NCBI GenBank assembly: GCA_030998225.1
Contig: JAPYXD010000704.1
Span: 3,782,001-3,846,000 of the forward strand
Length of the DNA: 64,000 nt
Source: Diplolepis rosae
Lineage: Eukaryota > Arthropoda > Insecta > Hymenoptera > Diplolepididae
Direction: 5' to 3'
Under the pieces are notes generated by a model that had not been told where the DNA came from, made no database searches, and worked only from the letters and a program-made list of their open reading frames with translations. Shown here piece after piece: positions 55,490 to 64,000 of the stretch (position 1 is its first letter; each line of letters begins with the position of its first letter). Both the position numbers and the translations under genes were made by a program.

Positions 55490-56265
55490 CGCATTTTTGG
55501 CGCTTAATCTTAATTTTTGCACTTCTTTTTTGTTAAAATTGTTTTTAGTCCGCAAGATATTACTTTTGAAAGATATTTTGTTGTTTTTTGAATTTTTTAA
55601 ACAAAAAAAATGTTAAAAACTCAACCACCCTAATTGTTTATGGCAATCATATTTTAGAAAAAGTCGCACGGAGAAAAATGGTTTGAGTAACTTTACTCAC
55701 CTTTTGATCAAAGTTGGGACATGTGGACAATTTTTAGACATTTGGATATTATTTAATATTATATTGTTATTATTATATTATATAATAATTATATTGTATA
55801 ATTATATAATATTATTATATTATTTTTGTCGTACATTTCCAAACTTTACTCTACATTTTTGAAGTTTAACAAACTGTGATGCATTTATTGACGTTTGTTA
55901 CGTCACAAATTATTAAATTATTTTTCTCCGTCTAGAAAATTGTGACTTTTTGAAGAATTGCCTACTTTTAGTCAAACGTATACTTATGAGATAAAAATTA
56001 ATGAAAATCATCGAAAGTAATTATTTAAACAATTTATTATTGCTTATAAAAATGTTCTCTTAGAATACAGCTAGGAAATTGTGATTTTTTCTCAAATTTT
56101 TAACCTTTCTTCCGCTTTTTGTTACAAACAAATAATTTCATAAATGAACATCATATTATTTTGAAAGTAATATCTTGCGCACTGAAAACAATTTGTAATA
56201 AAAAAAAACAGTAAAGAATAAGATTAAACACAATGCATTTTTGAACCACCCTATTGTCCTTGTAC
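55490..56265. repeat. Foldback element with a nested CACGGAGAAA insert
   Basis: GCGCTTAATCTTAATTTTTG, then CCGCAAGATATTACTTTTGA on the left are inverted with TTGAAAGTAATATCTTGCGC and AGAATAAGATTAAACAC on the right. The middle is occupied by the element at 55677-55931. Confidence 0.65.
55677..55931. mobile_element. CACGGAGAAA-type foldback
   Basis: The left end CACGGAGAAAAATGGTTTGA resembles 27712. The right end AAATTATTTTTCTCCGT is inverted but its last base is changed, so the flanking dinucleotide cannot be checked. A TATTATTATA-rich centre fills the middle. Confidence 0.65.
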
Positions 56266-56893
56266 CTCCAAATGAGGTCGAGCAATTTCTAATCTATCAA
56301 AAGAAACAAATTATAACAATTTTAATTTCCTAATAGAAAAATAAACATTGTAAATTTCAGTGAAATTTATAATCAATGAAAAAACAGTCGACTGACGTAA
56401 TGAATACTTTGAAATGTTTAAAGCATTTTTAAGTTCTTCATCACAATTGTTTTCATCAATGAAAAAGTTCATGGAAGATAAACATTTTCTCAGTATCTTT
56501 TCGATTTAATATCTTTTAAGGAATTTTATTCGCAAGTGTTGAGTTTATAACCCTTTTGTGCCAAGTATATTTTTCAATATCCTGAATTGAGGATTATTTA
56601 TAGGATGGTGGAGAGCGTCTAATGACCTGGAAATCCTGGAATCATATTGTATTTTTGCCGTCCTGGCAAAGCTAGATTAATCCGAGGGCTTAGTGGTAAA
56701 TTTTAGGATTTCTATTATTTTTGCCAGAAAACTTTCAAAAATTGATACATTGTTTTACAGCCAGTTTTATTTTTTTGATTCATATATGATAATTTGATTT
56801 CTATCTTTCAATTCCAGTAAAAAATTATACCGCAGACTTTATTTTTTGGTCTCATATTTTTTAATCTTTTTGAGTTTTTGATTTCCTAATCAC
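56266..56893. other. Intronic DNA, no recognisable gene
   Basis: AT-rich; no supported structure. Confidence 0.5.
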
Positions 56894-56897
56894 TTAA

Positions 56898-57422
56898 GGT
56901 GGCTTGATCGTTTTTGAAAAAAATTACAGATTGCTCTGAAACTTAGAGATTATCTTAATAAAATATGCTAGATTCATTTGGAAAAAAGAAATACCGTGGT
57001 TGACGATGTCAATGCCGAAAAAATCGCTACCGAAAAAATGTCAGTTTAACACGTAGTCTTATGGGATTCCTCATCAAAATCGGCGAAACTCCGGAACAAA
57101 ACACAAGTCCCCATAAATCAAATATATAATAGTACTTTCGATTTCGAGGAATCTATTAATATTATAAAAACAAGGGGTTGACGACTTCAATCAAGAGAAA
57201 ATTGCGAGAAAAGTACAGAATATAAAAAACCGCCTCGAGGTGAAACTAATAAATTTTTACTTTCACTTTTTTCAGGGGACATTTCCGTGATTTCTTACCC
57301 TTCTACTCAGATGTAACTATAATACATATGATTATTAAAAAAATAAGTAGCAATGAGCATTCATGTCTCACGTGCCCCCACGGTGCCCCTCACTTCATAC
57401 GACACCAAACGCTCAAGCCACC
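56898..57422. mobile_element. TTAA-flanked element, GGTGGCTTGA termini
   Basis: TTAA at 56894-56897 and 57423-57426. The inverted ends GGTGGCTTGA and TCAAGCCACC are short (about 10-11 bp). The interior of about 500 bp is not palindromic; it has two similar GGTTGACGA-x-x-TCAAT blocks (near 56998 and 57176). Confidence 0.75.
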
Positions 57423-57570
57423 TTAAGTTTTTAATTTTACAATTCTTCAATTTACTAGTTTACCAACTTTTTTATTTTTTATATTTTCATATTTAAATTG
57501 AAAATTCTTCAAATTTCACTTAATTTTGCATTTTTCTGACCAATTTTTTATGCAGATTACCTGTTCTTAA

Positions 57571-58211
57571 GGTAGTTTTCATCCGCGAAAATTAGACCTC
57601 AGGTAAAATTAGATCATTTTGCTTTCAAGAATAGCAATATTATTATTGAAGGGCTATTTTGAAAGAGAAAAGATTATTTTACATGAGAAAAATTTGAAAC
57701 ACAGAAAAATAATTTTATTAATAAATTTTATTTCTGTCCCAACTTTTTTTCTTATCGCTTCTTACCAAATTTAAAAAAATTATTATTATTATTATTATTC
57801 TCACGACTTCACCATTTCTGATTTTTATAAATAAATTCTTTAATGGCTGAAAGCATTAAAAAAACATTTTCCAAAACGTAATTTTTATAAACAAATTGCT
57901 GAATTTGATAATAATTTATTCATTTTCGAAAATTGGAAATGGTTAAGTTGTAGGGAATCTTTTTCTTGAAAAAGTGATTTGTAATTTATTATAATCACAT
58001 AATTTTTTAAAGTTTGGTAAGAAGCGATAAGAAAAAAAGTTGGGTCTGAAATAAAATTTATTAATAAAATTATTTTTCTGTATTTCAAATTTTTTTCATG
58101 GAAATTAATCTTTTCTCTCCGAAGATAGCCCTTCAATAATAATATTGCTATTTTTGAAAGCAAAATTATCTATTTTTGCCTGAGGTCAAAAATTTTCGTG
58201 GATCAACTACC
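57571..58211. mobile_element. TTAA-flanked foldback, GGTAGT family
   Basis: TTAA at 57567-57570 and 58212-58215. The ends GGTAGTTTTCATCCGCGAAA and GGTAGTTGATCCACGAAAAT pair, and the arms continue for about 250 bp (ACCTCAGG, GCAATATTATTATTGAAGGG, CAGAAAAATAATTTTATTAA, TCGCTTCTTACCAAA). Shares inner blocks with 33504-34164. Confidence 0.85.
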
Positions 58212-58215
58212 TTAA

Positions 58216-59074
58216 AAACAAAGAAAATTTGTAAATTGAAAATCTAGAACGTAAAAACATAGTGAGACAGATAAATTTGACGAAAAAATGTTTGTGGAAT
58301 TGCAAAAAAAATAGTATCACTAAGTTTACGAGGTTTGAAAATTCATGAATCGAGAGTATGAAATTTTAAAAAGGTAAAGAATTTAATTTGTTTTAATTTG
58401 TACAATTTTAATTTCCAACTTTGTAATCTTCCAAATTTTCACATTTAAAATTTTTGCAATAAATACTACTTTTCTTCCTTTTATTTTTCCAGTTGTATAT
58501 TTTCCAAATTGAAAAAATAGAAAAGATTAAAAAATTATGTCCACAAGACATTTTTTTATTAGTTACTTTGACAACAAAAACTGGAACAAACACATCCACA
58601 CACACACTCATCCGAACGCATCACAAATATTCGATGATCGAGCTTCAAAAGTCATGATATGAAAAAATATGCAGAATTGATCGGATTAGTATTCGATATT
58701 CGACCTGAAAAGTTATGATATGAAAATATATGCACAAATTATACAAAAACTTTACAAATACATTCTTTGTCTGAAAAAACGAATATTATTTTTGAAAAAT
58801 GCCATTTTTTGCAGTTTAAAAAGTAATTTTTCAATTAAGTTTTCGTCACTCGCATACAGAGATTTTCATTCAGGCAGTTGTGTTTTTACATAATTAAAAA
58901 AAATAGATATTCAAGATTCCAATATAGAGTTCAAGTAGTTTTTAAGGCAACCTTCTTTACATATCGCAATTGTTTCTGGATAATAATTTTTAGAGTAAAG
59001 AATTAATTCTCAGAATTGAACATCCTTAACTAAATTATAAAATAAATTGAACTAAATCTTTACGAAAATTGCAG
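58216..59074. other. End of the Ly6 intron
   Basis: No supported gene. It ends with the acceptor TTACGAAAATTGCAG. Confidence 0.5.
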
Positions 59075-59208
59075 AGGCCTGGACCACGAAGAAATATTGC
59101 TGTCGAGAAAATGGATGCAACTCAGCACCAACCTTGACGTCATTCCCAATTTCCCTCTGGGCCTTCCCAGTGACTCTCATCCTTCTGGGGAATAAATTTC
59201 GTGGCTAA
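59075..59208 (+). CDS. UPAR/Ly6 protein, terminal coding exon with GPI-anchor signal
   Basis: Follows the acceptor ATTGCAG. Two bases (AG) complete a Glu codon with the G left by the exon at 38156, then 43 codons run to TAA (59206-59208). KKYCCRENGCNSA carries the CC-x4-CN signature that closes the Ly6/UPAR fold. It is followed by a small-residue stretch and a hydrophobic tail (SLWAFPVTLILLG) ending NKFRG, the layout of a GPI-anchor signal with cleavage near the NSA site. The mature protein would sit on the outer face of the plasma membrane. Phase match, splice sites and cysteine pattern together make this a real gene. Which Ly6 member it is cannot be told from the C-terminus alone. The open ATG frame starting at 59201 overlaps the end of this exon and is not coding. 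Confidence 0.85.
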
Positions 59209-59353
59209 TGCGTCGAAGATCCTTCAAAAGGACCAAGTGACGATCATCAACATCACTGTCACCAGAAGCCCTTCACAACATGAAAATAAAAAAGAGGTCT
59301 GTCTTTCCTGTCACGACCAGTGCATACAAGTCCTAATCACTGCAGAGAATCGT

Positions 59354-59359
59354 AATAAA
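59354..59359 (+). promoter_or_regulatory. Candidate poly(A) signal for the Ly6 gene
   Basis: AATAAA 145 bases after the stop codon, the first perfect signal downstream (an earlier AATAAA at 59191-59196 lies within the coding exon). It sits at a plausible distance for a short 3' UTR. Confidence 0.45.
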
Positions 59360-60187
59360 CAAAATCAACCACTTATTCCGAATATGTAATTATCTACGTC
59401 ATTTCCGTCTTCTCTCTTCTTCACATTTCATTATTTTCAATTTTGCAGAAGAGAGAAAAACAGTGTGCTTAAAATACATATTATTATAATTCTTCTATAC
59501 CGAACGATTTGTCAGAAATTTAAGGATTTATCAACACGAAATTTCCAATAAAATCATCTTGGAAAGTTTCCAGAACATCTTTACCAGACACACTACTAAT
59601 GTTTTTAAAATTTTAAAACAAAACAATTTTTATTATTACAATACTAATTTATTGTTTTTATTAATGGGATTCACCAACTTTTATATTTTTATTTTTTGAG
59701 TTTAGACCTTCGATATAAGTTTTTTATGTTTAATACCCTTATTTAGAAAGGTTTTGCGTTTCTTTTCAATTCCTGCACCTTTATCTATTTTTAAACTAAA
59801 ATATTTGAGTTTTTTGGGCATTTTTTGACTTTGAATAAAATTTTTTTTTTTATAACAATTTTTTGTGTATGAAATATAAGGTAACATGACTAAAAAAAAA
59901 GTTACAAATAAAATAAAAAAATTAATAAAAATTTCCTAAAATATAAAAAAAATGTTGTAGTTATGTTTTTAGCTAGCGTGCTTTCCATACCCAAAAAATT
60001 GCTACACATTGTAAGGAACAAATAAAAAAGAATCATGACATTTGGTTAAAAAAACAAAAAAGTTATTCAATGTCAAAAAATGTCAAAAAAATGCCCAAAA
60101 ACTCAAAATTTTTAGTTTAAAAATACATAAAAGTGCTGGAATTTTTAAAAAACTCCAAAAAATTTATAAATAAAGATACTAAACATA

Positions 60188-60338
60188 AAAATAGTATATT
60201 ATGCAACATGTGCGTAAAATGCGGTTTTACACACGCGTGGTGAGAACGTGCACGAGGCCCGGCGAAGCCGGGCACGAGTTCAACGCGATCACCACAAGTG
60301 GGTAAATCGCACGCACGAGTTGCATACGATATTTTTTG
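60188..60338. repeat. Foldback with TAGTATATTATG end and GC-rich core
   Basis: AAAATAGTATATTATGCAAC and GTTGCATACGATATTTTTT are inverted. The core GAGGCCCGGCGAAGCCGGGC is itself a hairpin. It belongs to the same end-word group as 16761, 28107, 47734 and 62613. Confidence 0.6.
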
Positions 60339-60870
60339 ACACAGTGTGCGGAAAATGCGTTTCAATGATATGAGACAATATGACGAAAGTAAGGTTGATG
60401 GAGACTAAAGGGGGTGACGGGGGCGGAAGAGCGGGTCCAGGGCTGTAGGCCCTGGTGGGAGTGAGGGGGCAGAGCCCCCCCCCCCCTATAGAGATAATTA
60501 ATTACATAATTCTTTAATTGGAATAAACATAATTGAAATAAATTAATTGAAATTATTTGTGAAAATTATTATATTTAATTATGTGTTATTTTCAAAATGA
60601 AATACACAATAAATGTTTATAAGGCGTTTCGTAACTTTATACAACTCAATTTAATTCGCATGTTAAGCACAGTTCATAATAACGGAAAGAAATTAATTAA
60701 TTAATTAATTAGTTGTTGAAATAAACTATTGCATTTCATGAATTATAAAATATATATAAATATATATAAATTTTTTTTTATTTTACGCACAGTGTATCGT
60801 AATAAGCCGTTTTACGCACTCATATGGGTGTGTATAAACGCATTTTACGCACACTGTGTCAAAAAAAATT
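60330..60870. repeat. Inverted repeat ATTTTTTGACACAGTGTGCG
   Basis: ATATTTTTTGACACAGTGTG, then CGGAAAATGCGTTT is inverted at 60832-60868 (AAACGCATTTTACGCACACT, GTGTCAAAAAAAATTAT). GTAAAACG-type words also repeat at 60785-60820. Confidence 0.65.
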
Positions 60871-61584
60871 ATATAGAAGGTCTAAACTCAAAAAATAAAA
60901 ATATTGAAGGTGGCTGATCCCCTTAAATTGAGCTTCAAAGCCAAAATTTTAATCAAGGATTTTCCTAAAACATAAAAGTTAAAACTGTGAACAGTGTGTC
61001 TGAGTATTATTAAAGTAACATCGAATTATTTGAACGAATTTTCCGCGTATAAGAATAATGTGAGAAATGAACATGAATTTCTTCCATAGAATAGAGTACA
61101 ACGAACCATATTCTATTTTTTCCTTCGCTCTCTTACTTTTATTTCATTATTTTTTAGCGGGCTTTCAGTCTAACAGCCAGAGCCACAGCTCTCCGACTGA
61201 TTCAATTTATTCGTTAAAGTTCTCGCTGCTGGTGTCCAGCATTCGACGTGTAAGATATAGATATACTTTATATGCTGGGCTAATCTCGCTTCGATATTGG
61301 TACTTCCTTCCTTTTAGCGTACTGATCGTTTTTCAAAATTAACATGTTTTCACACATTTCAAAGCTCTGAATAATGGAAGACATGATGGCTGAAATGAAT
61401 TCAAACTTATTTCTTTATTCGAGTTATTAAGGGGGTCGTCTAGAGTGATAAATAAAATAAATGGAAAGAATTTTTTTTGCATACATTGCTTTTATAACAT
61501 CTCTAGAATATGTCCGTTGAAAAAATGTAGACGAAGAACAAAGCAAGTAAAGCTCCCCAGGTGGAAAAGTCGGATTCATGCCAG

Positions 61585-61840
61585 TATTTACAAGCGGCGC
61601 AGTACCGCGCCAGTTGAAAACAAGGATCAATGCCTGTACTGGACAGTTGGTACCAGGCCAGGGTTGGCGCGGTACTGGCAAGGTACAGCCCCAGTCCTGA
61701 GACCAAGTGTCGGCTAACAACCGACTTCGAAGTGACGCCAGTACTGAGCCAGTACAGATTTCAGTGCTGGCATGGTACCGTTGTCCAGTACCGCGCCAGT
61801 ACGGAAAATCCTTCCGTGGTACTGGTGCGGTACCAAGCCG
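61585..61840. repeat. Cluster of CCAGTAC / GTACTGG / GGTACC words
   Basis: Over about 250 bp CCAGTAC, GTACTGG, GCCAGT and GGTACC recur many times in both orientations with irregular spacing, giving many possible hairpins. Overlapping open frames on both strands here (61427-61906, 61630-61986) result from the repeated words and are not called as genes. Confidence 0.6.
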
Positions 61841-62489
61841 GTTGTAAATTTCCACCTGAGTCTTTGTGTTATGCGTACTTAAATTTTCAAACGCGTTTTT
61901 CTCCAAATCGCATTTGTCAAATTGGCTGCCACGTTATCTCAAAAACTAATCAACCGATTGCGCTCCAATTTTTGTGGTACACTTAGAACATCAATAGTTC
62001 CAGCCCGGACTAGAATCATTGTAATATATGCCACAGTTTTTTTTCAAGTTGAAATATTTTTTTTCTTGATCTCCTAGCCGAAAGTACAGTCCTCCCGGCC
62101 GCATTTCACTCCAGAAAGAACGACTTTTGTGGCCTTTTTTTTTGGCTCAGTAGTGTCGCTAAATTCATCGTATAGTTCGTTTGTTTAATTTAATTTAATG
62201 TGACTTCATGCAATATCACCAAAGAGTAACTGTTAAAAAGAAAAACAAAAAATTTATGCACACGGTTTATTTTATATTAATAATTATAATAATAAAAGTA
62301 ATAATAATTATTGTAATAAGATTAGTATTACTGGATGTGTGATGTTAAAGTTACTGTTGATTAATATTAATATTGTTATCGAAGAATAAATTTTCTCTGG
62401 TATTTGTTAATTTTAAAAAAAATTTTGATTTTCAATTTTTTTTGTAGTTATTGTATGATTGAATTTTATTTAAAGGTTTCTAATGCCCG

Positions 62490-62750
62490 CCCCAACCAGC
62501 AAAAACCTCGGCTTCGCCTCGGTTTTGCAGAAGTCGGGCGGACCTCCCCCTGCCTCCTACAAAACCTCGACTTCGCCTCGGTTTTGGGCTTACTTTCGGC
62601 TGGAGATCGAGAAAAATAGTATGCGACCCACAGCCAGAATGTTGGTTGCCCTGGCGTATGTAATATGAATGCCTTGGCTTCGCCTCGGCATTTATAACAC
62701 ATACGCCAGGAACTCAAACTTTCTGGCCTAGGGTCGTAATATACTATTTT
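62490..62750. repeat. GCCGAGGCGAAGCC hairpins and TAGTAT-ended foldback
   Basis: AAACCTCGGCTTCGCCTCGG then TTTTG occurs at 62505 and with one change at 62560; each is a perfect small hairpin. A third CTTGGCTTCGCCTCGGC sits at 62672. AAAAATAGTATGCGACCC (from 62613) is inverted with GGGTCGTAATATACTATTTTT (ending 62750). Confidence 0.65.
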
Positions 62751-63277
62751 TTTAAATGACGAAAATCGTGTATTTATATTCAAAAGTCCGCTAAGAATAA
62801 AATATTAAATATTTTCACTTAATTGTAGTTTCAGCTATGGCCACAGGTCTATCGATGAAAACGCTGGTTGAATTTTTTATTTCAGATTAGCAGAATAGCT
62901 GGAATCGTGGTAGCCATCGGCCAACTGTTTTTTGACACGGGCGTCAAATTCATTTGACTGTATATTGTGATGTTTAAAAATTTGGTAGGACTCTCAAAAA
63001 GCTTAAGAAATATATTAAGAAAACACCAAAGTATAATGTTTTTATTGTTCGTCACAAAAAATAGCCGAAAAAGTGTAAAAAAACAGCTGTCACATAAGAC
63101 GACCCCCATAATTATTTGAAATTCCAACGTTTTAATTATTAACAAATTTCAGTGGATTTTTATTATCTATCTCAGTTAAATTTTCTTTGAGACAAACTAT
63201 AAATTTTCATTGGGCACGCTAGAGTTTTTTAACTTTTTACATTATTAGCTTGTTTATATCCTTGGAAACTCTCTTGA

Positions 63278-63541
63278 GGTCTTGGACCAACCGGATCACG
63301 TGACTATATTCCTACCTTATCTGTAAAAAATAAGATAATATAATTATCAAAAAAAAATTTCTTCAGAGAATTTTTTTTTATAAGTATGAACATTTATGAC
63401 CATACAGACCTATATTAATGCATTTTATTTAATTCTATAAATTTTCAGTTACCTGTCTTAATTTTTATAGAAATGAGGTTACACAAACTGAAATACCGGT
63501 AAAATAGGAATCTAGTCACGTGAACAGATTGGTCCATGGCC
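63278..63541. repeat. TTAA-flanked foldback, GGCCATGGACC family
   Basis: TTGA (63274-63277) and TTAA (63542-63545). GGTCTTGGACCAACCGGATC then ACGTGACTATATTCC on the left is inverted with GGAATCTAGTCACGTGAACA then GATTGGTCCATGGCC on the right. The right half is close to 790-990. Confidence 0.8.
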
Positions 63542-63545
63542 TTAA

Positions 63546-64000
63546 AGAAGCATAGTTTTATTTGTTGGGAATGTCAATTTTACCTGAAGGGATAAGAGGG
63601 ATTGCTCGTGATTGAAAGGGGGAGGTAAGAACCTCGTATTTATTCTAAATTGTTGCAATTTCAGAAGTATAGGAATATTGGGTCCGATAAAAAATTAAAA
63701 GAGAGAGGGGTCAGGGGGGAGGTCGGAGAAATGAAGTATGAAACGAGCAGATGAACTCCGATACACTTTTCATCGCCTGCTTCCGGCACACTTGACTGGT
63801 TGGAAATAACACAAAATTTCAGAAAGATCCGATTTTTGACCAAGATTAACTTTCTTCGGTTTAACTTTCCACATTATCTGGAAGAATTCGTTGTGAAGCG
63901 AAGGCGGAAAAGAACCATTAATTGAGTTTTCAGCTTCTTGATGTGCTGACAAAGTTATTTGTCGTATATATTCTTAATAAAATTAGAGATTTTGGTAATA
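63546..64000. other. No recognisable gene at the window end
   Basis: Minus-strand frames at 63661-63952 have no domain. No repeat identified. Confidence 0.45.

Larger units (their letters stand above)
59665..60922. mobile_element. TTAA-flanked element, GGGATYA termini, 1.26 kb
   Basis: TTAA at 59661-59664 and 60923-60926. TGGGATTCACCAACTTTTAT and GGGGATCAGCCACCTTCAAT are inverted and continue through ATTTTTATTTTTTGAGTTTA then GACCTTC. The interior holds further foldbacks (60188-60338, 60330-60870) and a GGG-rich low-complexity stretch at 60400-60490. Confidence 0.8.
61431..63107. mobile_element. TTAA-flanked element, GGGGGTCGTCT termini, 1.68 kb
   Basis: TTAA at 61427-61430 and ATAA, one change, at 63108-63111. 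The inverted ends GGGGGTCGTCTAGAGTG and GGGGGTCGTCTTATGTG resemble the GGGGGTCTCC ends of 29876-31546, which is almost the same length (1671 against 1677). It contains the GTACTGG cluster (61585-61840) and a nested foldback (62613-62750). No transposase seen. Confidence 0.72.

Noticed and set aside
61427..61986. Overlapping ATG-start frames of up to 159 codons on both strands
   Set aside because: They are produced by the repeated CCAGTAC/GTACTGG words, and both strands are open for the same reason.
1..64000. CRISPR arrays, tRNA or rRNA genes, operons
   Set aside because: No regularly spaced identical repeats with unique spacers, no cloverleaf-like genes and no co-directional gene clusters seen. 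The content is eukaryotic.

Overview
This looks like an AT-rich insect chromosome segment, most likely hymenopteran. The grounds are the mix of elements (R1-clade non-LTR retrotransposons, mellifera-type mariner, DD41D mariner relatives, a Penelope-like element, hAT and P-like remnants) and the absence of any prokaryotic gene organisation. Species and order are inference. Almost everything with visible structure is transposon-derived, and much of it is nested.

The clearest host gene is easy to miss because its exons are very short. Two plus-strand exons, 38156-38213 and 59075-59208, join in frame across an intron of about 20.9 kb. They encode the C-terminal half of a UPAR/Ly6 (three-finger) GPI-anchored protein, with the CC-x4-CN signature and a hydrophobic tail. 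The 5' exons were not found and probably lie upstream of the window, so much of the window may be intron.

Layout. 1-6.5 kb: a mariner tail, a palindromic CAC-ended element split by a deleted DD41D element, a hammerhead-like motif, and several large foldbacks. 6.5-11.3 kb: R1-clade copy 1 (plus strand, frameshifted). 11.3-14.55 kb: a 3.2 kb inverted-repeat element that contains a Penelope-like fragment and two foldbacks. 16.7-22 kb: a foldback with an 11-bp minisatellite, then a block framed by 170-bp inverted repeats that holds a third R1-clade element (minus strand). 22.6-23.9 kb: a nearly complete DD41D element. 29.9-37.2 kb: TTAA-flanked elements, a GC-rich minus-strand frame with tandem repeats at its 5' side, a hAT MITE and a P-like element with a THAP remnant. 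38.2-59.1 kb: the Ly6 intron, carrying a tandemly duplicated dispersed repeat, several MITEs, R1-clade copy 2 (antisense, ORF2 almost open), a decayed mariner and more foldbacks. 59.2-64 kb: the gene's 3' region, then further TTAA-flanked elements.

Two structural themes recur. At least ten elements have inverted termini, mostly beginning with G, flanked by TTAA, as for Kolobok or piggyBac. At least six elements begin CAC, end GTG and are flanked by an identical dinucleotide, as for CACTA/Mirage-type transposons. Nearly all are non-autonomous foldbacks. No tRNA, rRNA or CRISPR array was seen. All assignments come from reading the sequence; no database search was run.
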